A stretch of DNA of 32,287 bases. It comes from Planctomycetota bacterium (GTDB lineage: Bacteria; Planctomycetota; Planctomycetia; Planctomycetales; Planctomycetaceae). Below are positions 1-8,445 of this stretch, piece by piece. Within the stretch, counting starts at the first letter, position 1; every line of letters starts with the position of its first letter. The notes below the pieces were generated by a model, which did not search any database, was not told the origin of the DNA, and saw nothing but the letters and a program-made list of their open reading frames with translations. The translations under genes and the position numbers were made by a program. Location of the stretch: NCBI GenBank assembly GCA_013151585.1, contig JAADHY010000029.1, positions 1 to 32,287 on the forward strand, in the 5' to 3' direction.

Positions 1-1
1 A

Positions 2-682
2 GCCCGTGTGAAAGCGGGCCGGCAGATTGACGACTTCGTCAGCTTCACCGATTTCGCGCCGACGTTTCTCGAAGCCGCTGGCGTTCCGATCCCGAAAGAA
101 ATGACCGGGCGCAGCCTTCTGCCCATTCTGCTCAGCCCTCGGTCAGGCCGGATCGATCCGGCTCGCGACCACGTGCTGGTGGGAAAGGAACGGCATGTTC
201 CCGCTCAAGAGGCCCCGGATTGGGGCGGCTACCCTTGCCGCGGTCTGCGAACGCACCAATTTTTCTACATCCGCAATTTCCGGCCGGACCGTTGGCCCTG
301 CGGGACTCCCAATTATCGCAAAGCCGTCATCCCGGGCGCCTGGTACGCCGACACGGATAATGGTCCCACGAAGACCTACATGATTGAAAACAAAGACAAA
401 GACCCACTGCACCGGCGCCTTTATGAGCTGGCTTTTGCCAAACGGCCGGCGGAAGAGCTGTACGATTTGAAGGCGGACCCAGACCAGTTACAGAATGTCG
501 CCACCGACCCGCGGTATTCTTCGGTGAAGCAACGCCTGGCCGACCAACTGATGCAAGAACTACGAGCGACGGGTGACCCGCGAGCTTTCGGGCGGGGCGA
601 CGTCTTTGACAAGTATCCCTACTTGGGCGGGGCTCCCAAGTTTCCCGGCTGGAAAGAGCCGAAGAAGAAACGGGCGCGCTGA
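2..682 (+). CDS. Sulfatase, C-terminal part (5' end outside window)
   Basis: The reading frame is open from the first bases, so the gene begins upstream and only about 226 C-terminal residues are visible. The segment FVSFTDFAPTFLEAAGVP near the start is the usual sulfatase stretch that follows the metal-binding core. The closing EELYDLKADPDQLQNVA block is typical of the C-terminal subdomain of arylsulfatase-type enzymes of the alkaline phosphatase superfamily, which hydrolyse sulfate esters, often on polysaccharides. The catalytic formylglycine motif is not in the window, so activity and substrate cannot be judged. The protein ends in a Lys/Arg-rich tail (KEPKKKRAR). A second, complete sulfatase lies about 2 kb downstream on the same strand, separated by a diguanylate cyclase gene on the other strand. 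The family call is firm; the substrate is unknown. Confidence 0.9.
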   Translation, partial: ARVKAGRQIDDFVSFTDFAPTFLEAAGVPIPKEMTGRSLLPILLSPRSGRIDPARDHVLVGKERHVPAQEAPDWGGYPCRGLRTHQFFYIRNFRPDRWPCGTPNYRKAVIPGAWYADTDNGPTKTYMIENKDKDPLHRRLYELAFAKRPAEELYDLKADPDQLQNVATDPRYSSVKQRLADQLMQELRATGDPRAFGRGDVFDKYPYLGGAPKFPGWKEPKKKRAR

Positions 683-730
683 GCGATTGCCAGTCACGTC
701 AGCGACGGCAAGCGAGACGTCCGAAAACGG

Positions 731-2509
731 TTAGGTTGGAAGCGGCACGGCGGACGACGCAACGCAGACGCGGTTCCGGCCAGCTTGCTTGGCTTGGTAG
801 AGAGCGGCGTCGGCGGCGGCGATCAATTCTTGCACGGACTGAGCATGCACGGGAAAGGTGGCTAGCCCGGCGCTCAAAGTGACACGAATAGTTTGACCGC
901 CGATTGGGATTTCCGTATTCGCGACGGCGGACCGGATCGATTCCGCGACTCGCATCGCGCCGGAGACGCCGAATCCCGGCAAGATCACAGCCACTTCTTC
1001 GCCTCCGTAGCGGGCAATGAGTGCTCGGTCGCCCGATCGGATTCTGCCAACCTGTTCGCGAATCATCCGCGAGGCGGTGCGCAAGACGGCATCGCCCGCC
1101 TGGTGCCCGTACCGGTCGTTGATGGACTTGAAGTGGTCAAAATCGAGCAGAACCAAGGAGCACTCGCTGCCGTTGCGCCGAGCTTCTTCTATCTCCCGTT
1201 CGATTTGCACGTCGAAGGCGCGACGGTTTGCCAGTTCCGTCAGGCCGTCCTGCCGTGCTTGACGTTGGACCAGCGCGACGTTCAATGCCCGATGCATCGT
1301 TTCCACCAGCAATTGAGCCGTCCACTCCGCCAACTCTTGCTGAGCCGGCTGGAAGGGCTCGCAACGCCGGCGTGTCAAGCAAAGGATCGCCGTCAGCCGA
1401 TCTTGCCGCCGCATGGGCACAACGAGAGCCGATCCCAGCAGGGTCTCGATGCCCAATTGGCGAAGTTCCTCGGCTCGAAGGGCCAAAGGCTGACTGCCCG
1501 AAATCGTCAAAGATGCGAGTGTTTCTTCATGGTGGCGCCATTGCTGTTCAACGCCTGCGTGACATTGTGCTCCGCAACGGACCAGGGGTTTGGAGGAGCG
1601 CTCCCCCGAAGGCGAAACCAGGAAAAGGGCCGCTCGATCCGCCTCGATCATTTCAAGCAAAGTCCCCAGAAGTTCCTCGATCATCTTCAGCGGCGCTTCA
1701 AACTTGCGGTCCACGATGGCTCGCAGTCGCAGCATCTCTTTGGTCGTCCGCAGCTCGCTTTGGTGGGTCTGGACTTGTCGGCCCTGCGTAAGTCGTGCCG
1801 CCAGACAGGCCAGCAGACGTTTTGCCAACTGCAACTGCAGTTCCTGCGGAGAATTGGGCGGGAACAGATTCGTGGTGATCAGGAAAAAGGTCCCGGCGGA
1901 ATCACTCTGAGCAGCGACCAGGAAAAGGTGGCACACTTTTCGCCGGTCCGCCGGGCTCAGGCTCGCCCATAACTTCGTCCCCAGCAACCTGGCCCCTTCC
2001 ACGACGGTCGCTCCTTCCGTCAGAGCGGTCTGACGAAGCGATCGATCCAGACGAAGTTGAGCTTGCGACCCACCGCTCAACCCGCGGGCCAGGACGACTC
2101 GCGGTATCTCTTCGTGGCACTCCAGAATAGCCGCGAAATCTGTCGCCTTGTTTGGAACGAACTGACGAAGCAGTTCAGCGATCGCTCGGTGAAGATCGTC
2201 CGCGACGATGAGCTCGTGCAGAATTTGGCTTTCGGTTCGACTGACGAGCTGCCGAGATTGGACGTCACGAAGGGCGGAGGCGAGCTTCTCCTTTTGTCGA
2301 CGTTCGGCGTCGTTCCGCCGTCGCTGCTCCGAAAGCCGATGAACGTGCAGGACGTACTGCAGGATGCAGACCAGTGCCATGGCCACCACGTACGCCGAAG
2401 AGACCGTGCTATACGCGATCTGCTTCCAGAATTCCCACGCTGCTGAGCTCATGGAAAAGAATCCGTCATTCTTGACGAGACGAGGCAAGGCGGCTGGTAG
2501 GAGCGCCAT
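731..2509 (-). CDS. Membrane-anchored GAF-GGDEF diguanylate cyclase
   Basis: Predicted to make cyclic di-GMP from two GTP at the inner membrane. Visible order: one transmembrane segment near residues 31-56, a charged probably coiled-coil linker (57-100), one or two GAF-like sensor regions (about 95-240 and 270-405), then a GGDEF domain (about 420-582) with DGLTELANRR, DFDHFK (456-461) and the active-site loop GGEEV (502-506). The loop keeps the GG[D/E]E core, so catalysis is plausible, although the last residue is Val instead of the usual Phe. An RxxD sequence (RSGD, 491-494) resembles the product-inhibition I-site but lies seven residues before GGEEV; the usual spacing is five. The start is uncertain: Met1 has no clear ribosome-binding site, and Met20 at 2452 is an equally good choice. 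The gene stands alone between two sulfatase genes on the other strand. Confidence 0.88.
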   Translation of the reverse strand: MALLPAALPRLVKNDGFFSMSSAAWEFWKQIAYSTVSSAYVVAMALVCILQYVLHVHRLSEQRRRNDAERRQKEKLASALRDVQSRQLVSRTESQILHELIVADDLHRAIAELLRQFVPNKATDFAAILECHEEIPRVVLARGLSGGSQAQLRLDRSLRQTALTEGATVVEGARLLGTKLWASLSPADRRKVCHLFLVAAQSDSAGTFFLITTNLFPPNSPQELQLQLAKRLLACLAARLTQGRQVQTHQSELRTTKEMLRLRAIVDRKFEAPLKMIEELLGTLLEMIEADRAALFLVSPSGERSSKPLVRCGAQCHAGVEQQWRHHEETLASLTISGSQPLALRAEELRQLGIETLLGSALVVPMRRQDRLTAILCLTRRRCEPFQPAQQELAEWTAQLLVETMHRALNVALVQRQARQDGLTELANRRAFDVQIEREIEEARRNGSECSLVLLDFDHFKSINDRYGHQAGDAVLRTASRMIREQVGRIRSGDRALIARYGGEEVAVILPGFGVSGAMRVAESIRSAVANTEIPIGGQTIRVTLSAGLATFPVHAQSVQELIAAADAALYQAKQAGRNRVCVASSAVPLPT

Positions 2510-2834
2510 GAAAGTCGACGTGGCAACCGCCGGCGCATAAGCTGAGCCTCCGTCCGGTCCCGCTGGGGGCCCTCCATCCCGTGTTCGAACGCTCCCGGCA
2601 AATCTACTTCACGGAATCGATGCCGTCGAAAAGATTGGGCGGCTGAATGCCTGCACCGGCGAACTCTGGTCGATACAACCCGCGATTCCGTCGCAGCCGG
2701 TAAGCAGCCTTGCTAGACTTTGGATCGAACGAAACGAGCCCCGACGCGCAACGGCGCGTCGCGCTCGATCCGCAAATGCCTCTTTTTCCGCGACAGAAGA
2801 GGTGCCCGCCACGATCGGACGAGGGAGACATGAG
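2510..2834. other. Divergent intergenic region between the cyclase and sulfatase genes
   Basis: About 325 nt with no convincing gene. It must hold the promoters of the leftward cyclase gene and the rightward sulfatase gene, but no clear -35/-10 pair was found in either direction. The most distinct element is a perfect GC-rich stem-loop at 2742-2761, in what is probably the sulfatase leader. A GAGGGAGA purine tract just before 2835 fits a ribosome-binding site for the sulfatase. Confidence 0.5.
2742..2761 (+). repeat. Perfect 8-bp stem-loop in the sulfatase leader
   Basis: The arms CGACGCGC and GCGCGTCG are exact complements around the 4-base loop AACG. It lies 73 nt before the sulfatase ATG. 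No T-tract follows on either strand, so it is not an intrinsic terminator. It could be an mRNA leader structure or an operator. About half a structure of this exact geometry is expected by chance in 32 kb, so function is only inferred. Confidence 0.4.
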
Positions 2835-4700
2835 ATGACTCTGCAATGGAGACTTTTCTGGGTTGTAAGCTCGCTGTTCTGTGTCGCTGCTAGCGGCGCA
2901 AACCTCGCTCGAGCCGCCGAGAAACCGAATTTCGTTTGGATCGTCTCGGAAGACAACTCCAAACACTACCTCCGACTTTTCGACCCGGCCGGTGCGCCGG
3001 CACCGAACATTGAAGCGCTGGCTCAGAATGGTCTCGTCTTCGAACACGCCTTTTCCAACGCCCCCGTCTGTTCCACCGCCCGAACCACACTGGCGACGTG
3101 CCTCTACGGACCAAGAATCGGCACGCAGTACCATCGGAAGTTTCAGCCGGCTTCGCTGGCACCCGGCTGGCGCATGTTTCCTTACTACCTGAGGCAAGCA
3201 GGTTACTACACCACAAACAACGCCAAGAAAGATTACAACGCGGTTGAAGGTAATGGCGTTTGGGACGCTTCTTCAAAACGAGCCACGTGGCGACACCGAC
3301 CGTCGCCTGACACGCCGTTTTTCCACATGCATTCTTACGCGGCGTCTCATGAAAGCTCGCTGCATTTCACCAAAGAACAGATCGATTTCGCCTCGCTGCA
3401 AACAGACCCTCAGACAGTTCAAATCGCTCCCTATCATCCCGACACGCCTCTGTTTCGTTATACTTATGCGCGCTATCACGACCGGATGAGGAAAGTCGAC
3501 CAGTTTGTGGGCAAGATCGTTCGACAGTTGAAAGAGGATGGATTGCTCGAAGACACGTTCGTCTTCTACTTCGGCGATCACGGTGGCGTGCTGCCTCGAA
3601 GCAAGGGCTATCTCTACGAAACCGGTTTGCATGTGCCTCTGGTCGTACGAATCCCCAAAAAGTGGCAGCATCTGGTCGGCATCCCCCGGGGGACTCGGGT
3701 CGAGGGATTCGTGAGCTTCATCGACTTCGGCGCCACCGTGCTCCATCTGGCGGGTGTGCCCGTGCCAAAGCATTTCGACGGGCGTCCCTTCCTCGGACCG
3801 GGCGTCTCATTGGAAGACATTAACCGGCGCAACCAAACCTATGGCTACGCGGACCGCTTCGACGAAAAATACGACTTGTGCCGCTCGCTGCGCGTCGGAC
3901 GCTTCAAGTACATCCGCAACTATCAGGCCTTCTATCCCGATTCGCTGCAAAACAACTACCGCTATCGCATGCTGGCCTATCAGCAGTGGAGGCAGATGTA
4001 CCGAGACGGCAAACTGAACGCCGTTCAGCGGCAGTTCTTCGAGCCGAAACCGGTGGAAGCTCTGTTTGACATCGAATCCGACCCATACGAGGTGCGAAAC
4101 CTGGCTGCCGATCCGGCCTACGCAACGGTGCTGCAACAGATGCGCCAGCGGATGCAGCATTGGGTCAAGAATCTGCCCGACCTCAGTTTTTTCCCAGAGT
4201 GCGAGCTTGTGAAGCGGGGGTTGGACGACCCGGTGCGATTCGGTCGGGCCCACGCCGACCAGATTGCAAGGTTGGTCGATGTCGCCGACTTGAGTCTCCG
4301 CCCCTTCGCCAAGGCGAAGGCCGATCTGGAGGCGGCGATGCAATCAAGCGACCGATGGGAGCGTTATTGGGCTTGGATCGCGTGCAGTTGTTTTGGTCGC
4401 CGCGCCCGCGACCTGGTTCCCGCGGCCCGAAAGGCGCTAGACGATACCGAGCCTTTGGTGCGAGTGCGAGCCGCGGAGTTCTTGGCGATCGTGGGGGCCA
4501 CCGACCCGAGACCGGTCTTGTACGACACCTTGAACGCGACAGACGATCCCGCGGTGGCGACCTTGATCTTGAACACAGCCGTGTTCGTCAATGATCACTT
4601 GAAGGGATATCCGTTCGACGTGAGCCGACTGCACATGAAATTAAAAGGCGGCTACGTGGAACGCCGCCTGAGCCACCTGGCGGGACGAGAAAAGCAGTGA
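2835..4700 (+). CDS. Secreted sulfatase with HEAT-like C-terminal extension
   Basis: A 621-residue arylsulfatase-type enzyme. The start at 2835 was chosen because GAGGGAGA lies just upstream and the protein then opens with a good signal peptide (MTLQWRLFW..., predicted cleavage near ARAAEKP); an in-frame ATG at 2802 would put 11 residues before it. Family landmarks are the N-terminal metal-site segment WIVSEDNS (about 36-43), the nucleophile region APVCSTAR (Cys79), FGDHGG (Asp248/His249) and SKGYLYETGLHVPL (257-270). The Cys motif reads C-S-T-A-R, whereas the canonical formylglycine signal is C-x-[P/A]-x-R, so modification of Cys79 is not assured. From about residue 480 the protein continues into an Ala/Leu-rich helical stretch resembling HEAT repeats. 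Likely periplasmic or surface-acting on sulfated glycans; the substrate is unknown. Confidence 0.93.
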   Translation: MTLQWRLFWVVSSLFCVAASGANLARAAEKPNFVWIVSEDNSKHYLRLFDPAGAPAPNIEALAQNGLVFEHAFSNAPVCSTARTTLATCLYGPRIGTQYHRKFQPASLAPGWRMFPYYLRQAGYYTTNNAKKDYNAVEGNGVWDASSKRATWRHRPSPDTPFFHMHSYAASHESSLHFTKEQIDFASLQTDPQTVQIAPYHPDTPLFRYTYARYHDRMRKVDQFVGKIVRQLKEDGLLEDTFVFYFGDHGGVLPRSKGYLYETGLHVPLVVRIPKKWQHLVGIPRGTRVEGFVSFIDFGATVLHLAGVPVPKHFDGRPFLGPGVSLEDINRRNQTYGYADRFDEKYDLCRSLRVGRFKYIRNYQAFYPDSLQNNYRYRMLAYQQWRQMYRDGKLNAVQRQFFEPKPVEALFDIESDPYEVRNLAADPAYATVLQQMRQRMQHWVKNLPDLSFFPECELVKRGLDDPVRFGRAHADQIARLVDVADLSLRPFAKAKADLEAAMQSSDRWERYWAWIACSCFGRRARDLVPAARKALDDTEPLVRVRAAEFLAIVGATDPRPVLYDTLNATDDPAVATLILNTAVFVNDHLKGYPFDVSRLHMKLKGGYVERRLSHLAGREKQ

Positions 4701-4768
4701 GCCGCCGCGGCACAGAAGGGCAAGGCGAAGCGGAACTTCCAGTGTCCTGAAACTGCTACGCGCCGCGC

Positions 4769-5362
4769 TCAAGCGGATCGCACCTCGTCCAGCGGAATTA
4801 GTTTTGGGATGGGGATTTTGAGGCCGACAATGCCGCCGTACCGTTCTTGCAATGTGCCGAATTGGTGCTCTAGGAATTGGTAGACTTCGGGCGGCGGGTC
4901 GGTTGCCAGGTACTGGTCGACAAACCGCTCGACGGCACGATCAAACTCTTTTTGCCGATGAGAATGAATGTGGTATCGACCAGAGAAGCGACGGATGTCG
5001 CCGTCAAAAGCCGGGCTGATATGGTATAGCTCGTGAAAAACAGTGACCAGTTTTTCGCGGAACGGCAAGTCGAGAAAACGCGGCAGGTAAAAGGTCAGTA
5101 TGTAAAGCATCTCCCGGTCGCCGCAATAAACGCGTTGAAGGGTCCATCGGCGTGAGCCCCGTGTCGTGACGAGCGAACCGTTCTCGAACCGCAGCGGCGT
5201 CAGCTTGGCCTGAACTCCGTGTGAGCCCCGCCGGCGTGTCTGAGCGAAAGCGACCGCCACTTGCTCCATGCGGATGTGTGAAAATTCATCAAGCCGGGCG
5301 GCGATGTCCGCGCAGAGCAAAGTCATGGCGCGGCAGAAATCAAATGGGCCTTTCGACAGCAT
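4769..5362 (-). CDS. Putative zinc metallopeptidase (HExxH, phage-metallopeptidase-like)
   Basis: A 197-residue soluble protein with the zinc-protease motif HELYH (residues 110-114), followed by ISPAFDGDIRRFSGRYH, a pattern I recall from the putative phage metallopeptidase family (Pfam Phage_metallopep). The two His of HExxH would bind zinc, Glu111 would be the catalytic base, and a third ligand may be one of the downstream His or Glu residues. The reading frame extends to a TTG at 5404, but the ATG at 5362 is preferred: it has AAAGGA upstream (13 nt, rather far) and the TTG has no ribosome-binding site. No signal peptide or membrane segment is seen. It lies downstream of rplQ on the same strand after a gap of about 370 nt, so it is probably transcribed separately. 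Its substrate and role are unknown. Confidence 0.7.
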   Translation of the reverse strand: MLSKGPFDFCRAMTLLCADIAARLDEFSHIRMEQVAVAFAQTRRRGSHGVQAKLTPLRFENGSLVTTRGSRRWTLQRVYCGDREMLYILTFYLPRFLDLPFREKLVTVFHELYHISPAFDGDIRRFSGRYHIHSHRQKEFDRAVERFVDQYLATDPPPEVYQFLEHQFGTLQERYGGIVGLKIPIPKLIPLDEVRSA

Positions 5363-5734
5363 AATCAGCGGAGAATCCTTTCTCGCGTCTTCTGAGAACC
5401 TCAAATGTGGTAAACCAACGAAATGAGGGGAAACGGCAAGAAACCCTACTTTGAAGTTCTCTCGCCGCCGCGGCGCCGCGAACGCTTATGATTTTCCGTC
5501 CCGAGTGCTGTTGTCTTTTGTGAGGCCGTGTGAAACAGGCAAGACCGCTAGGTGTCCATTTGGAAACGTTGAAAGGTTTATCTCAAAAACGCGACACGAA
5601 AGCCCTCAATCGCCCTGTGCGGCTCGGTCAAGACAGGAGACCAGCCGCAACGCAATGACGCTATTGTGAGATAATCTCTCAGCCAGTCCGCAATGGCGAT
5701 CGCTCTCAATCGATTTCGTGTCGGCGGCCTCTTC
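5363..5734. other. Intergenic region after rplQ
   Basis: About 370 nt between the end of the ribosomal cluster and the metallopeptidase gene, both on the minus strand. No convincing reading frame and no strong hairpin followed by a T-tract were found, so the 3' end of the long ribosomal transcript is not evident. Only short chance-level symmetries are present, such as GAGATAATCTC at 5668-5678. A promoter for the metallopeptidase gene is expected here but was not recognised. Confidence 0.4.
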
Positions 5735-6757
5735 TCACCGACTGAACCACCGGCGGAACCGAGACTTCTTTTGGGAATCGCCCTCACTCTCGCCGGTTTC
5801 GTCTGTGGCCTCCGGCTGCGCCGCTTCGGCTTCCGCTTCCGACGGCACCTTCTTCTCGGGCTGGGACTCTGGAGCTTCGTCACTCGCTTCCGCTCCCGGG
5901 GTCTCGGCCGGCGCGGCCTCCGCCGCTGGAGTTTCCTCGGTGGCCTGCGATTGATCTTCCGCTTCGGTTGTTTCGGCACCGGCTGCGTCTGAGAGCTTTT
6001 CGTCCGGCGCGACCGCCTCCCCTCCAGTTTCCGTTGACGGTTCCGCCTGCTCGGCAGCCGATGTTTCAGAGGTCTCGGCCGCCGACCGCTCCTCTTCGGC
6101 TGGACTTTGGACCTCGGCCGCCCCTTCTGCAGGCTCGTCGGCTGTCACCGCCGGCCCTGGCACAGTCGGCGCTGCTACGGGCTCGCTCCATTCCTCTTCG
6201 GCCACAACGGGGGCCCGGCGTTTCTTCTTGGCTCGATCCCGCTCGCCCACAAACTCAATGAAAGCCAATTGCCCGGCATCGCCCAGCCGTCGTTTGGGAA
6301 GGCGCACAATGCGCGTATAGCCGCCGTTACGGTCCCGAAACCGATTCGCCAGCTCATCGAACAAGATGTCGACGGCCTCGGAATCCCGCAGCAAGGCAAA
6401 GGCCCGACGCCGCAACGCGACAGCCGGGGCAATCGCCTGATTCCAGCGGTTCCACTGCTCGGAATTCCGCCATTCGCGCCAGGCGCTGCTGTCGCGGGGC
6501 CCCGGCGCCTCGTACTGAATCGCTTCGTGCTCGTAAACCAGAGCCTTCCTAGCCATCGTCACCAGCTTCTCGACGAACGGTCGCAATTCTTTTGCCTTTT
6601 CGACCGTCGTCACGATCCGGCCCGGGACCTTGGGCTTGTCGGGAGCATCCTCGTCGTAACGCAGCGAACGAATCAAGCTGCACGCCATGTTCCGGAACAT
6701 CGCCTTCCGGTGAGCCGGAGTGCGTCCGAGCTTTCGTCCTTTGATGCGGTGTCTCAT
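5735..6757 (-). CDS. rplQ: 50S ribosomal protein L17 with long acidic C-terminal tail
   Basis: Large-subunit protein near the exit of the nascent peptide tunnel. The start [20 protein letters not shown] matches the invariant L17 N-terminus, with GAGGA upstream; frame upstream of 6757 is not part of the protein. At 340 residues it is almost three times the usual 116-130. The conserved core is split by a short insert (about 35-47) and by an insert of about 35 residues rich in Trp/Arg/Glu (about 75-112), and closes with [25 protein letters not shown]-type sequence near residue 170. A tail of about 160 residues follows, dominated by Ala, Glu, Pro, Ser and Thr, and it ends abruptly in the basic/aromatic peptide [11 protein letters not shown]. 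Last gene of the cluster, 80 nt after rpoA. The L17 identity is certain; the function of the tail is unknown. Confidence 0.97.
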   Translation of the reverse strand: MRHRIKGRKLGRTPAHRKAMFRNMACSLIRSLRYDEDAPDKPKVPGRIVTTVEKAKELRPFVEKLVTMARKALVYEHEAIQYEAPGPRDSSAWREWRNSEQWNRWNQAIAPAVALRRRAFALLRDSEAVDILFDELANRFRDRNGGYTRIVRLPKRRLGDAGQLAFIEFVGERDRAKKKRRAPVVAEEEWSEPVAAPTVPGPAVTADEPAEGAAEVQSPAEEERSAAETSETSAAEQAEPSTETGGEAVAPDEKLSDAAGAETTEAEDQSQATEETPAAEAAPAETPGAEASDEAPESQPEKKVPSEAEAEAAQPEATDETGESEGDSQKKSRFRRWFSR

Positions 6758-6837
6758 GGGTTCGTAGTTTCCTCGTACCAAGAAAGCAATCGCCCGGCCG
6801 GCAATCGCCATACGGCAAAGCAACTGAAGGGACGGCC

Positions 6838-7857
6838 CTAGCGGTTAGCTGACGACATTGACTTGGGCACCTTCATACCGAGTCGGAGCCCGATCGCGTT
6901 CAAACGGTTGCGAACTTCGTGCAGCGTCGTCTCGCCGAAGTTGCGAACCTGCAAGAGCTCGTCTTCGGTGCGAGTCACCAGATCGCGGACCGTGGTGATA
7001 CCTTCCGACTCCAAGCAGTTGGTGGCGCGGACCGACAGGTTCAGCTCGGCCAGGCTCTGATTCAGCTTTTCCTCCAACTCCAGGTCGACCGGCGCGTATC
7101 CCGTCGCTTCCAACATGCCCTTCAGACCGCCTTCGGGAGGCAGCTCCGGACCGGGCTCGCGGTACGTGATGAACGGATTGAGGTGCTTACGAAGAATCTT
7201 GGCGGCTTCAATGAGCGCCATCTCCGGTGTGACGGTTCCGTTCGTCCAGATCTCCATGATCAACCGGTCGTAGTTGGTCCGTTGTCCAACACGCGTTTCC
7301 TCGACCTTGTAGCGGACGCGAACGACCGGCGAGAAGGCGGCATCCAGGGGGATCACCCCCAGTTCCTCTTCCTGCTCGAACCGCTCCGACGCCGGCACAT
7401 AACCGCGACCGTTTTCGACCGTCAGCTCCATGTAAAGCGGAACATCCTCGGTCATGGTCGCAATGACCAGATCCTTGTTGATGACTTCGACCTGATCGTC
7501 AGTGATCACATCGCCGCCGGTCACGACGCCGCGCTCGTGCCGGTCAATCCGCAAGACCTTGCTGGTACTGCTGTGGTTTTTCACCACCAAGGATTTCAAA
7601 TTCAGGCAGACGTCGGTGATATCTTCCACGACGCCCGGAATCGTGCTGAACTCGTGCTGGACGCCTTGAATCTTCACGCGGGTCACCGCGCTTCCCTCCA
7701 GACTGGAGAGAAGAATTCGGCGCAGGCTGTTCCCGATGGTGGTCCCGAAGCCGCGTTCGAACGGTTCGGCAACAAACCGTCCGTAAGTGGCTGTGGCCGT
7801 TTCGCGGTCACAGACGACTCGACTGGGGAGCTCCAACCCTCGCCAACGAATTCGCAT
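6838..7857 (-). CDS. rpoA: DNA-directed RNA polymerase alpha subunit
   Basis: A 339-residue alpha subunit, normal length. The N-terminal domain dimerises and nucleates core enzyme assembly: [22 protein letters not shown] (residues 34-55) is the family hallmark. The C-terminal domain (about 260-327), with [17 protein letters not shown] and [15 protein letters not shown], contacts UP-element DNA and activators; Arg and Asn in VRATNCL sit where Escherichia coli has its DNA-contact residues Arg265 and Asn268. The ATG at 7857 was chosen because GGGAGG lies seven bases before it; frame further upstream lacks family similarity and runs into rpsK. It follows rpsK directly, without the rpsD gene that separates them in many bacteria. 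Confidence 0.98.
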   Translation of the reverse strand: MRIRWRGLELPSRVVCDRETATATYGRFVAEPFERGFGTTIGNSLRRILLSSLEGSAVTRVKIQGVQHEFSTIPGVVEDITDVCLNLKSLVVKNHSSTSKVLRIDRHERGVVTGGDVITDDQVEVINKDLVIATMTEDVPLYMELTVENGRGYVPASERFEQEEELGVIPLDAAFSPVVRVRYKVEETRVGQRTNYDRLIMEIWTNGTVTPEMALIEAAKILRKHLNPFITYREPGPELPPEGGLKGMLEATGYAPVDLELEEKLNQSLAELNLSVRATNCLESEGITTVRDLVTRTEDELLQVRNFGETTLHEVRNRLNAIGLRLGMKVPKSMSSANR

Positions 7858-7922
7858 CAGTGCGCCTCCCGTTTGCGTTTCAAAAAAAATATAAGGGACT
7901 GCGTAGCCAACGTCATCGCCCA

Positions 7923-8303
7923 CTAGACGCGACGGCGCTTGGGGGGCCGACACCCGTTATGCGGCAGAGGGGTCACGTCCTCGATCGCTCGGATGACGAT
8001 GCCAGCCGTCTGGAGTCCCGTGATCGCGCTCTCCCGTCCCGATCCGGGACCTTTTACCCGAACCTCCAGTTCGCGCACGCCGAATTTGGCCGCCCGCTCG
8101 GCACACGTCTCGGCCGCCCGCTGAGCCGCAAAAGGTGTACTCTTACGACTCCCCTTAAACCCGACCGTCCCGGCCGACGCCCAGCACAACACCTCCCCGT
8201 TCAAATCCGTGATCGTCACGATCGTATTGTTGAAGGTGGCTTTGATGTGAGCGATGGCACGAGTGACGTTCCGGCGTACCTTCTTGCGTCTGGATCTGGC
8301 CAC
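7923..8303 (-). CDS. rpsK: 30S ribosomal protein S11
   Basis: S11 belongs to the platform of the small subunit and contacts 16S rRNA near the E-site mRNA path. The protein has 126 residues with the family blocks [31 protein letters not shown] and the C-terminal [18 protein letters not shown]. It starts at a GTG at 8303 ([13 protein letters not shown]), set by a perfect AAGGAG seven bases upstream. Gaps: 142 nt to rpsM and 65 nt to rpoA. Confidence 0.97.
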   Translation of the reverse strand: MARSRRKKVRRNVTRAIAHIKATFNNTIVTITDLNGEVLCWASAGTVGFKGSRKSTPFAAQRAAETCAERAAKFGVRELEVRVKGPGSGRESAITGLQTAGIVIRAIEDVTPLPHNGCRPPKRRRV

Positions 8304-8310
8304 GCAGTGA

Positions 8311-8316
8311 CTCCTT
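8311..8316 (-). promoter_or_regulatory. Shine-Dalgarno of rpsK (decides GTG start)
   Basis: AAGGAG on the minus strand, seven bases before GTG 8303. It excludes the longer frame that begins at 8351. Confidence 0.8.
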
Positions 8317-8445
8317 CTCGTCTCCCAACCCCGCTGCCGCCGGCTGAACAACCTCGGCGAGCAGCCCGTGTATGTCTATTCTCATCAACCGCCGAGCGAC
8401 ACAAAGTTCCAGTTTCGACCGGAACCGCACGCTCGATGCCGCCCC

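Noticed and set aside
893-1972. A 359-codon frame on the plus strand opposite the diguanylate cyclase
   Set aside because: It mirrors a well-supported GAF-GGDEF gene, has no recognisable domain and is the expected shadow in GC-rich DNA.
5668-5678. GAGATAATCTC as the terminator of the ribosomal cluster
   Set aside because: The stem is short and AT-rich and no T-tract follows.
6919-7926. A 335-codon frame opposite rpoA
   Set aside because: rpoA is certain on the other strand, and the antisense frame shows no domain and no ribosome-binding site.
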